A stretch of DNA of 64,000 nucleotides, from contig OY992833.1 of assembly GCA_963921425.1 (NCBI GenBank), positions 29,746,698 through 29,810,697 of the forward strand, written 5' to 3'. Below are positions 37,439 through 48,010 of the stretch, one piece after another. The DNA is from Dryas octopetala (Eukaryota > Streptophyta > Magnoliopsida > Rosales > Rosaceae). Numbering within the stretch: position 1 is the stretch's first letter; the number at the start of each line of letters is the position of its first letter. Below the pieces are notes generated by a model. The model saw only the letters and a program-made list of their open reading frames with translations. It searched no databases and had not been told where the DNA came from. The position numbers were made by a program, and so were the translations under genes.

Positions 37439-40405
37439 GGGCCAGTTTGATATTACTGTGAGAAAAAATAGCTGTGAAGTAAAATAGCTGTAAAGTAAAG
37501 TCAGCTCTAAGGAGTAAAATTTTGAAATTTTCGGCGAAATTTCGTTTTTTAGGGGTATGTAAATTTTAACACCATACCAAAAAAATTTCAAAAAATTTCA
37601 AAAAATTTCGCCGAAATTTTCCGAAATCCTCGAAATTTCGGCGAAATTTTCGAGTTGCAGGGTGGGAGGCGTGGGTTCTGGGCGAGTGAGGAGGTGAGAG
37701 GCTGTCTGGGGAAGGAGGGAGGAGGCGAGCACAGTTGTGCTACTCTAAACAAACACGCATCACAAAAAGCTCAGAGAAACACAAGGAAAATAAAAAAAAG
37801 GTATAGGATAAGCATTGTGCTTCCATAGCTTATCAAGATTAAAGCTACTTTCTGCTTTTGCTCGCCGATGGCTGCGCCTTTTCTCTTTCTACGTCCCCGA
37901 GACCAGGACTATTCTGATCGAAGCTATAGGCATCTTACCTCTTTCTTTAGGCGAATCTTGGAAGGCTCTGATTAAGCACCACAAGTGAGTAAGTTAGACA
38001 CGGTGGGTGGTTGGGCGTGATCGAAGGGAGGAGAAAGGTGGAGGAATGAGACATGAGCTCCATGCGGCTAAGATGCGCTTCTGCTTTCGTTTCTGTTCGG
38101 TGGCGGCGCAAGCAGTCGCGGGAGGTGGGCGCAGATCTAGTGGCTGGGGAAGGAGGGAGAAGGAAGGGAATAGTGGAAGACCACTGGGGGAAGAAGAGGA
38201 AAAGGAATAAAAAAAAGGAAGGTCACGGGGGAACTGGGAAGAAGAGGAAAAGGAAAAAGAAAAAAGGAGGAGAAAAGAAAGGAAAAGGAAAAAAAAGAAG
38301 AGAAAAGAAAAAAAAAAAAAGGAAAGAAATTTTTTTTTTTAAGGTTGATTGAGATTTGGAGTCTTTAGGCAATTGGAAAGAAAAAAAAAAAAGATTTGAG
38401 ATTTTATTTGGGGTTTGATCTGGCCATTTTGGTGTTTCATTTAGTTGTAACTTGTAAACATAAATTATGAAAAATAAATTTATCCCCTTATCATGAAGTT
38501 TCATTTCTTTAATGTTTTGGTTTTTCAATTTTGATAATTTGTAAAATTGAAATTTTAGGTAAACAGTTGTCACCGCTGCTGTCATCGGATTGGTTTTATT
38601 TTAACCAAATTCGGCTTAATTTAACTATCGAAGACCATTTCTAAGTCCCTTTGAGTAAGCTTGCTACTTTCTGTTGCCAGTTGCCACATTGGTGATTTAT
38701 TCGTGTAATTTTATTATGTAATTATTAATTAGTAAAGTATTTTTTTAACAGTATTGTCTCCGGCGCACATTATATTCATTACATATCACATGAAATCTTC
38801 TATATTATTTGATTTCTTCAATGTTTTTTATCAATGTAGTAGATAATATGTTAAATAAACATATGGTCAAGTTTCATTCAAAATTTCCATATTTTGATAG
38901 CAATTTTTCTCATTTTTGTCTAATTTTATCGAAATCGAAATTTTAATCGAAATTTCCGCGAAAATTTCCGTCGAAATTTCCATCGAAAATTTCCTCGAAA
39001 CCGAAATTTTACTCCTTGCTGAACTCTAAAGTAAAGTAGTTGAGTGTTTGGTAAATTATATTTTCAAAAGTGCTGTGAGTACAAAAAATAGTATCAAAGT
39101 GTTTGGTAAATGTTAATGTAAAAGTGCTGTGATTGTGTATAATTACTAAAATAGACATGATGCTGAAAGTGTCTTTCACTTATTTATTTGGTAAAAATAA
39201 AATATTTTTTTACTTGTTTTTGAATTTTTTTGCTACAAATTTTTATTAGCATTAATTTTTCTATAGAAAATTAGGATTAAATACCAAATTTTAATAATTT
39301 TTTGGTATAACATGAACACCATATAATATTTCAATTGAACTACTAAATTTAAATCTAGTTTTTTAGATTAGGTCACAAACATGTTGGCCCTTTTGATTTG
39401 AGCATTTTCCATTTGACATTTTTGTTCTTTGCCCCACATATGATGGATGTTAGTTAAAATTTATAAGGTTTTGACAAAAGTGCCCTTGGCTATTATATTA
39501 TCTTGAAAATTTGCTAATGTAGTCTTAATTTCACATTTAGTTGTGACTGTACGACACTCACATTTAGTTGTGACTGAACGACAGTCACATCTAAGTTGTG
39601 AGACAGTCACAATTAAGTTGTGACTTAATTGAATTTTTTTTAGAAAAATTATACTATAATATAATATAAATAGAGGTCAAAACAATATTTTTACTCAAAA
39701 TAATACATAATACATAGTATAGTGTTGTGAGTTGTCTCTTTCAATTTACCAAGACAGTCACAGTTAAGTTGTGACTGGTTTGATTTTTTTTTAAAATACA
39801 ATATAGTATAAATTAATGTAATATTTGTGATGTAATATTATTTTTATTTTTTTATTGTAGTGGCATGTGATGTAATATTTGTAAATTATAATACATTTTA
39901 CTTTATTATTTTGTTTGACTTTTCAACTAGTACCTAATCTAAAATGCTATTTAATTTTAGTACCTAAACTAAAAAGTTATTGAAATTTAGTAGTTAAAAT
40001 CAATGGACCTATTTTTCTAAGGACAACATTATTAAATAAGTATGATTATTATTTTTTAGGTATATTATAATTTTAATCGTACAAATAAATATCATAATTA
40101 ATTATCACAATATAAAATATAACTAACAATGAACATATTTTTTTAATTTAAAATAAACAAATAAAAATTATATAAATCAATGAGGGTAATATGGGTAAAA
40201 TAAAATATTCATTATTGATGTGATTCACTGCAACTTTCAAAAGCAGCTAAAAACCTGCTTTCTGTTTTTGTTGTGAGGAGTTGAGAATTGTGGGGAAAAA
40301 TAGTTTTTAATTTTTGTACCAAACACCAAAATTGTTGTAGGTGATTGAGAATTGTCATCCACAGCAGCTTTTGGGTCTTCCAACACAATCCCAAATGGAG
40401 CCTTA
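37439..40405. mobile_element. Degenerate TIR element interrupted by another element
   Basis: The left end ACTAAGGGCCAGTTTGATAT (from about 37434) and the complement of the right end, ACTAAGGCTCCATTTGGGAT (to about 40406), form an imperfect inverted repeat. Both sides carry matching words such as aaagtgctgtga and the complement of agcagctttt. The element at 37497-39020 sits inside it. No transposase frame was found; it may be hAT- or Harbinger-related. Right-hand parts at 39530-39790 hold repeated AGTTGTGACTG words. Confidence 0.5.
37497..39020. mobile_element. AAATTTCG-rich non-autonomous element, copy B
   Basis: It starts GGAGTAAAATTTTGAAATTT and ends AAATTTTACTCC, with both ends built from GAAATTTCGGCG-type words. 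It is in the opposite orientation to copy A at 14306-15137 and matches it at both arms. The interior is longer and holds a purine-rich, GC-richer section (37660-38340). In that section 37887-37984 reads like part of an exon (VPETRTILIEAIGILPLSLG) ending at a good splice donor. Confidence 0.65.
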
Positions 40406-41615
40406 GTATGACTCATACTTAAATGCTATAAATGCATTCCATAGGGTTTTATTTTTTTATTTATATTTTTAGAGTTTAATGTATGATTGTCATGTAAGTT
40501 AAAAAGTAATAAAATAAAAAAATTGTAAATAACATATTCCCTTTATAAAATTGAGAGGCTCAAAGAGTAGAGATCAACCAAATTAACGAGAGGCTTGAGA
40601 TTTTGCTGTACGAGTTTAAGAAGTCAAAGATGGCCATGGAGGAGCAGAGAGTAGAGGAGAAGGAAGGGTTGAGGATTGGGAAGGTGATGGTGGGGTGGGG
40701 TTAAAGAGAGAGAGTGGACAACTTGATAGCTTGCTATGGGGTCTTAAGATAAGGTGCTGAAAGGTAAAACACTAATAGAATGAGCTTATACTTAATATCC
40801 TAATCAGTTGTATTTCAAGTTAACAATCTTTTAATTTATTCAAAAAATAAATGTAACTAGGTGAGTTGGCATATCAATAGTGTCACCTATGTATGCAACA
40901 AATTATTGTGTATAATTGTATAGAATAATTTCTCTATTATCCCCTGTAATACCACATGGCACCCCACTCTCTCGTTGGCTTTCTATCTCTCTCACTTTTT
41001 TTTTTTTTTTTCTCTATGTGATACCACATGTCCCTATCACAGAGACATGTAAGTTATTTTCATAATTGTAATATTGCGACATGGTCTAACTAATCCACGT
41101 GTTATAATACTGGCAGACGATGAATTTATACTCTTATGGTATAACATTTATATTATAACATGTAAATTAGTTATAAGATTGAAAAATTTATCTCTTTTTT
41201 TTTTTTAATGCATTCATGGTATAATTTAAAACTCGAATGACAATATGGATTTTTTATTGAGAAATTTATAGTGCAGTCCATTTTATGAGTATTTCTTATA
41301 CTAAGACCGGTAGTGATTTAGGTTTTTTAATCAAGTCATTTTATTTTTCTTCTTTGATGACTTTATGTTATGTTTTAACTCCAGGATTTTGGGCAGAGTT
41401 AAAACCTAACATGCAGCCTCTACAAAGCCCACAAAATACCCTTCAAATCAGGGAAGAACTTTATTATGAATTAAAATAATTTTTTTTATAAATTAAAATA
41501 ACTTTATTATAAATTAAAAAAAATTTCTTATAAATTAAAAGATTTTATTATGAATTAAAAAGATTTTCTTATAAATTTTATAACACCTCCGGTCTTAAAC
41601 TGTTTTTCTAAACAA
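40406..41615. other. Intergenic DNA, nothing recognised
   Basis: AT-rich. A stretch at 40440-40500 weakly resembles part of the dispersed repeat at 41616-41801. No gene was recognised. Confidence 0.35.
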
Positions 41616-41801
41616 TAATGCTAGTTGTCCCACATTATTTTTTTTCACATTTGTATCCCATCTAATGTGTCATTACTTTACTGGAAGGATATTTCCTTTT
41701 TCTTTTTTAGGTTTTATTTTTTAATTTTTAGTGTCCAATGTATGAATGCCATGTAAGATGGTATGAAATTGTGGTATAAAAATGTGGTAAGTGTAGCATT
41801 A
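41616..41801. repeat. Dispersed repeat, copy 2 (first copy at 8852-9035)
   Basis: Nearly identical to copy 1, beginning TAATGCTAGTTGTCCCACAT and ending GTAGCATTA. It is flanked by imperfect direct repeats: ctgtttttctaaaca at 41600-41614 and ctgttttctaaatg at 41802-41815. Confidence 0.75.
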
Positions 41802-43049
41802 CTGTTTTCTAAATGACTCAAGCTTAATTATCCCTTTTTTATTTCCTCCTATGTTTTCTAGTTTTGAAAAGATGTACCTTGTTAATGTATATTTGTTTTG
41901 CATATACCTAATTAAGAATAAGCAAATAATATATTTATTAGATAGACGCATAATAAGATATATGACATATAATTTTTTTTAATTAGCCATAATTGTATCA
42001 TCGCCATGTTTGGTCATTATTGCACTATTTCCTGATATTGGTCAATGATTAGTGTTAGAGTCCATGATTTTTTTTGTTACATAATTTTTTGTGTTTTTTT
42101 TTTCAATTTTGTTACATAATCTTAATAATCTATTTATTTACCTTCTCTTGACATTTTGACTAATACCAAATATGAGATACCAAGAGATAAATTTATTTAA
42201 ATTTCTATAGTGAGAGTATAAAGAGTAGATAAGTGATAAAAGAATTTTTTAACTTCTTATTAGTACTCATTTATCTAGTCTTTTAAAATTAATCGTAGGA
42301 TTAATCAAGTCAAAAATTGTATTTCCAAATAAAACTGCATTTTTCTTGGTATATTTGATACGATCAAATTGTCTCTATAGAGATTTGATTTAAAGAAATT
42401 GTATCTTTTAGAATTTAGATAAGTTTACGTATATGGAGAAACTTGGGGACCAAGCATATGGTATACTTGGGGAGCAAGGAAATTGTATTTTCTGATGTCA
42501 TAGTATCACCTTCGTGATTTTCTCCAATAAAAATCAGGAAAGTGAAATAAGTCAAGACAAAGGCAATCTTGTAAATTTGACAAATATTGATTCCAATTTG
42601 AGCGATTAAATAACCCAAATCGCTCGGTACAATACGTTGCTCTTGCTGACTCGCGGCGCTGCATTTCCCAACAAAGTCGCTACTATCCCCACGCTCCTAG
42701 AGGCGCGTGAATCGGCACTGACTTGGGAAATGTACAAAGTCGGTGCGCAGTGTGCCATTCCCACCTAACCCCTGTTTAATAGGCCAGTGTATTACACTGC
42801 TGTGAAGTGTGTGGGAGTGTGAGAAGGAGTCAGGCCATTAACAAACTTCTCTGGCACAGCATGGCATGATATGCATGAATGGGGGAGATGGAATGGTCAT
42901 GCACCATGTATGTGCATACCCCCAAGCCCATGCCAGCTCATCAGGCCCTTACCAAATATTGAATTTCCAAAAAGAAAGTTTTTATATCATATTTATTCTG
43001 ATGCCCACAACCTCCTTTAAATGTAATTTTTTGACTGCTTAGGAAAAGG
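41802..43049. other. Intergenic DNA and upstream region of the AP2 gene
   Basis: AT-rich up to about 42600, then a more GC-rich promoter-like part. No TATA box was fixed with confidence. No reading frame with recognisable product was seen. Confidence 0.35.
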
Positions 43050-44140
43050 TGTATGGCCTTGGCAGCAGACAGCCAGAGAGAGTGAGAGCACACACTGAAT
43101 CTGGAAGTCTGGCAGGCAGAGATAGAGACGTGAAGAGTAGAATATAGAGTGAGAAAGCACAGCAAACAAAGGTATCATCTATAATATCAAAAAATAAATT
43201 GTTTTTCTTTCTTGTCTGGGATTTTCGATAAATGGGTTTTTTAAAATCAATAATTTATTTGATTTTCGGCTATTTTTCTTTAATTTCTCTGTTGTTTGTA
43301 TGGAGATTTGCGTCGTTGAATGGTTGAACGTCATTTTACTCTGTTTTTTATTTAATATTTTTAATTTTCCTGTCTTTGTAGTCGGTAGTCTGGACTCTGT
43401 AAAATCGATAATAACTATTTAACTACTCCCTGTCACGTCTTGCGGAGAGAAAATCGTGACCATAGATTCGTAATCCTCTCTCTCACTTTTTGACCCACCT
43501 TCTGAGCCTTTTGGGTTTTGCTCTCGACTATATCAAGTTCTCACTGCCTCATTGATTCTTCTTTTTTCTTTGGCTCTCTATCTCTCCCAGGGTATCAAGA
43601 ACGGATAGGGGTTTTGTGTTTGCTCTGAGGAACAGAGAGTAAAAGGAGGCTGTGTAGAGAGATTTATGTCGGCTAGCTTTGATTTGGTGGTGATTGGGGC
43701 TCTGTTGCAGCTCTGGATTTTGCTTCTCTCCTTGTTCTTGCAGAGATTCAACCTGGTGTGTCTGTACGTTTCGATGAGTTTGAGACCAAAACGGTATGTG
43801 GGTTTTGTTAATTTCTTCCCACTCTTGGTTAAACCCTTGTGGGTTTTGTTAATTTCTTGTCACTCGGTTAAACCCTTATGGGTTTTTAATTTTTTGGTTG
43901 TAAATCTCACATGGGTTTTGGGTTTGCGTTTTGATTTTGCAGGATTTGTTCTGGAATACAGTGCTTTGTGGCTTTTCATATAAAACGATTTTCTTTTCTC
44001 TTCTTATTCCTGAGAGGGGATCTTACCTGAGACCACCACCCTGTTCTTTAATTTCTTCTTTGATTTCATTTTTCACTTTCTTTTGTCTGGGTAAATTTTG
44101 AGGGGTTCTGGAGAGAGTTTCTTTTTACCATTTTCTGAAA
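43050..44140 (+). promoter_or_regulatory. Long 5' leader of the AP2 gene with probable introns
   Basis: CT/GA-rich leader-like sequence. A first leader intron is likely from a donor at CAAAG followed by GTATCATC (about 43172), with the acceptor uncertain (candidates near 43380 and 43591). A second intron is well supported, 43794-43942 (ACG then GTATGT; TTTTGCAG then GATTTG), because splicing it keeps an upstream ORF open. The transcription start is not visible. Confidence 0.5.
43666..44030 (+). CDS. Upstream ORF of the AP2/CRF gene, split by an intron (71 aa)
   Basis: The ATG at 43666 opens a frame of 42 codons plus two bases up to 43793. After removal of the intron 43794-43942 it continues in phase from 43943 to a TGA at 44028-44030, giving 71 residues. 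It begins MSASFDLVVIGALLQLWILL; the spliced second part has RICSGIQCF and ends LFLRGDLT. If the intron is retained, a different 105-residue frame ends at 43983. The ORF ends about 110 bases before the main start codon. From memory, Arabidopsis ERF118/CRF10 carries a conserved peptide uORF, and this may be the same. The likely role is peptide-dependent control of translation of the main ORF. Confidence 0.65.
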
Positions 44141-45172
44141 ATGCCTGAGCCTCGGAAGCAATCTCTGAATCAACGAAATAGTAGTTTCAAGAAGTCTAAG
44201 AGTAACCCATTTCCTGCTGAAGACTCCAAAATGTTGATGAGGAAAGTCCGCATAATCTGTTGCGATCCTGATGCTACTGATGACTCATCTTCGAGCGAAG
44301 ATGAAGGGAGGGCTAGAAATCATGACAGAAAATCAAAACGCATCGTTCGGGAAATCAATCTTCCTTCTGTTTTCGCTCATCCACATAAGGCCGTTGAACC
44401 CGAGACTTCTTCTCAAGACAGTAATTATGGAGGAGTCAAAACCCTTAAACCCAAGAAGGGGTTTTTGGCTAAACCCTCAAGAAAACAATCCTCTTCACCC
44501 TACAGAGGTGTGAGGCAGAGAAAATGGGGCAAATGGGCTGCAGAGATTCGTGACCCTTTCAAGTGTGTTCGTCTATGGCTGGGTACATACAACACCCCTG
44601 AGGAGGCTTCCAAGGCTTATGAGACCAAGAGGCTTGAGTTTGAATTGATGATGACCATGTCCTCAGCCATTGGCTCTGAGAAAAGCAACAGCAACAACAC
44701 CTCATCTTCTTCAGCAGTTGTATCTAACAAGTCTTGCAACATTCAACAACCTGTTTATTCCGAGGACTCTGACTGCGTCTTGTCCCACAGGTCTCCGGCT
44801 TCAGTTCTTGATTTGGAGACTTCGGCTTCGAACAACATTCAGAATGGTGGTGCTGATTTGGAGAAAGAGGGTGTCCAGAGTGATGAGCTTGGAGAGGAGC
44901 TGCAGTTACCCGACTTGGGTTTTCTGGATGAGGCATTGGGGTCTCTCCCATTTGATCAAGAGCTCGACTTTGGACCAGAGCTTGACTCACTCTTGTTGGA
45001 GGATATTGGGCAGTACTTCAACGATTTCAGTAACATTGATGAGTTCAATGTGCAGATTCCTGGGTTTGAAGGTGATGAGCCTAGCAGTCTTCCTGATTAT
45101 GATTTCGGGGACCTTGAAAAGGATGAAATTGCTTGTTGGATGAATGAACCCACCAACATACCATGCCTATAA
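44141..45172 (+). CDS. CRF10: AP2/ERF transcription factor, cytokinin response factor type (ERF118/CRF10-like)
   Basis: An intronless 343-residue frame. Residues 34-55 ([20 protein letters not shown]) form the CRF-type N-terminal domain. The AP2 DNA-binding domain spans about 119-168: [19 protein letters not shown], then [20 protein letters not shown]. The C-terminal half is acidic, with blocks such as [14 protein letters not shown] and [14 protein letters not shown] that look like an activation region. CRF proteins act in the nucleus and several are cytokinin-responsive. The combination of domains and the gene neighbours point to the ERF116-119 (CRF9-12) branch. An upstream ORF in the leader probably limits its translation. 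The start is the first ATG of the frame. Confidence 0.9.
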   Translation: MPEPRKQSLNQRNSSFKKSKSNPFPAEDSKMLMRKVRIICCDPDATDDSSSSEDEGRARNHDRKSKRIVREINLPSVFAHPHKAVEPETSSQDSNYGGVKTLKPKKGFLAKPSRKQSSSPYRGVRQRKWGKWAAEIRDPFKCVRLWLGTYNTPEEASKAYETKRLEFELMMTMSSAIGSEKSNSNNTSSSSAVVSNKSCNIQQPVYSEDSDCVLSHRSPASVLDLETSASNNIQNGGADLEKEGVQSDELGEELQLPDLGFLDEALGSLPFDQELDFGPELDSLLLEDIGQYFNDFSNIDEFNVQIPGFEGDEPSSLPDYDFGDLEKDEIACWMNEPTNIPCL

Positions 45173-47990
45173 GTTTTGCAGTTAGGAATGTCCAGTTTGA
45201 TCTTTATTATTATTACAATTTTTAGTCGTTAATCTAAGAAAAATAGGTGAAATCTCAGGAACTGTAACATGGGTTTTTGAGAGAGTTGTTTAATGCGAGA
45301 GTTTAATTGTTTTATTTGTTAGAGATTGAGAGGGATGAGACTATGAGCTGCATTGTATTGTCAATGTGAGTCCTTGGGTTTTCTTGTGCTATTAGAGCCG
45401 TCCAAGGGTTCTCCAGTTGCAGAGTGGGTTTAATGGTTTATGTTTATCTGGAACAGAGTCTTTGCACATGTCCTCTTGTATCTTTATCCGTACGTTATTA
45501 TATGAAATTAAGTTTTGCAATGAGTTATTGCTTTTTCGAATTCCTAATTCAGATTTCATTTTAAATGTTGTGCTTTGAGCATATTGGAATTTGATTTGTA
45601 TAATTTTTATATCTGCAAGCTCATTTATGGGTTGAGCTTTAAGTGATTCATGGCCCCTGTGTGAATCGCTGTCTGTTGAAGGAGCACAAACCTCGTGCCT
45701 ACTTTATTCTCATGTCTTTTCATTACTAATTTGATACCCAGGGAGATGGTGACTTCTTTTTTTCATAGTTACCGCTTCTCCTTATGTATGGGTATGGGAT
45801 GCAATACACTGAAGTTGGACTAGTAATACTGTCTAGTATTGAAAGTATAGTATATAGGGGCAATAGGGCTGAGGCTGAGGCCCTAGGGTTTGGTTGTATA
45901 ATTCTATTCTTCCAGCTCCAGAGACAAGTACTGAAGGTTGTACTAGCAGGGAAGAAGGCAGAGGGGGTTGAGGTGGGCCTGGATTGGATTTCTTTTGCCA
46001 AGCAAAGCATTAAGCATATCTTCAACAAGAGGCAGTAAAAAGATGTTATCCTGGAGGTCCTTTTGAGCTATTAGCTGTATACCAATTGCTACACACATCC
46101 ACCTTTGGTCCTTATTTTGTGGCGCTACTCACTATATAAAGGGTGTTTGGTGACACAGCTTCAATGCGCCTGGTTCTTTGGCACGTGCTTTAGTGTTACT
46201 AGCATCACGTACCAGTTGCTACTACTAATTTCCACACTACATGAATGATTCATGCCTTCCTATATCCTTGTGGACCTTGTGTGCAATTGAGATGACGTTA
46301 CAAGCACGCAATTGGGTTCTTCTAATTAATTGTCTTCTCCAATATGTTATTAGACCAAATTAATGGGCTTAAACCAAGTCAAATCCTGTTCAAGGTGGAC
46401 TTTAGTGTTGACAATTCGGGTGAGAGAACCAATTATGTGCACATTATACAGTGAGGACGAGGACAGAGGACCTACATCATATCTATGAAGGATGCACCCC
46501 ATAAAGTAAAATACCAAATAAATAAAGAGTCTGTGTGTTTGGTTCAATCTCGGACCTAACCAATGCGTTGTGAGTCACTAAGCTTAAATTTTGTCTTAAA
46601 AATCATTAGGCTTAATCAAATCATAAAGACTAATTAAAATCAGGCTGTGGATTCGTTGACTTTCTTTCAATTGGCGGATTATCTTTGTCATATGAGTTCT
46701 TTACAAAAGAAGGAGAAGAATCCTTTCCCATTACTTTTGAATAAGTGAACGTCCAAAAATGATTAATCACTAGTGTAAGGTTTTTTTGCACGGGCTGTAC
46801 AGCCTGTAGGCCCTGTACCCTTTGTGAACTGAAAGGCAAATAAATTAGTCTGGTCAGGTCTGGTGCTTATCCCGTAATGTAGATGCATTATTGTGCCACT
46901 TGCTTTAAGCATCCTTATTTATAGCATAAGGTGGCGGCCCAAAAAAAAAATGTTTAGGGCTTATTATTGCCAGACGCAGAAAATAGAAGACTGTAGTTTA
47001 TTTTTCTGGGTAAGGTTTTAAGGCTAAAATCTTTTCATAATGGCGGTCAAATAAGTAGATTTGTTGATGAAGTGGGTCAAGATGACATATACAAAGTGAT
47101 ATATTCTAAAATGGGTCTATGTGGATGTCACATTGTATTTTACTTCGCCTAATCAAGTCAATTGCCACTATTGGCAACATAGATTATTGGGTTTAGCTTC
47201 TGAAAAATTGGAGAATTGCACCAAATTTTAATTTTCTCAAAAGTGACAATATTTCATTTATTGTGTGTTGTTCTTTATTTTGAAACGCTAATGACGATTC
47301 TGTAATATATGGATAGTAACGTAATTTACAATTGTCTGAGGTTGAACTCAAAGCGAGGAATGTCTCTTTCTTTTGATACTCTATAAGTCTATATTAGAGG
47401 CAGCTGAGCACAAGTGGGTGATGGGATTTTATCAAAATTTCATTGTATTAAATGAAGAATGAAGGAGACGTCTCTGACCGTTGATCTTTGATTGGGAGAA
47501 AAACTTCGACCAGCTGTCTCCCAAAAGGCCAGGGATTTCAGATTTGGTCACACTAAACTGTTTTATGAAGACTTTTTGTCTTTGGTTTAATAGGGTAATG
47601 TTTATGAACATTCCAATTTAGGAACAAATTTATATTTTCAGTGCAATTGGGTTTTTCTTTGTGACCCTACTTATTCCTCTCCTCATGTCAAGACTTTGAC
47701 CCTTAAACTCCATTTTTTGTCAAGTATGGCAGCTTCATTTTTCGAACTCTAATATTCCTCAACTTAACAATGGAGAAAAAGTGAAAAGAAACTGAAAGCC
47801 ATGCATGTCAATACATGTTATTGAGCAAAGGTGTTTGTAGAGGGCTGAAATGATGAAACATAGCTCATCTGAATGCACAGACCATTTTCGGACCCATCAA
47901 ATATTGTTCATCCTCTGTTTTCACACTAAAAGGGTGTGCCTTAAGAATGTAACTCTAGAATATAATCTAAAAAAGTGCACTTGGAGAAGT
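45173..47990. other. 3' UTR of the AP2 gene, then intergenic DNA
   Basis: The first 350 bases or so are probably trailer. Short open frames near 45726-46038 on both strands overlap each other and resemble nothing I know. The remainder is AT-rich without a recognised repeat. The segment next to 48011 is likely the 3' UTR of the minus-strand reductase gene. Confidence 0.4.
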
Positions 47991-48010
47991 TTGCTGCATT
48001 AATGTGGAAT

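Noticed and set aside
45726..46038. Complementary open frames of about 100 and 84 residues downstream of the AP2 gene
   Set aside because: Both strands are open by chance over the same stretch, and no domain or gene structure was seen.
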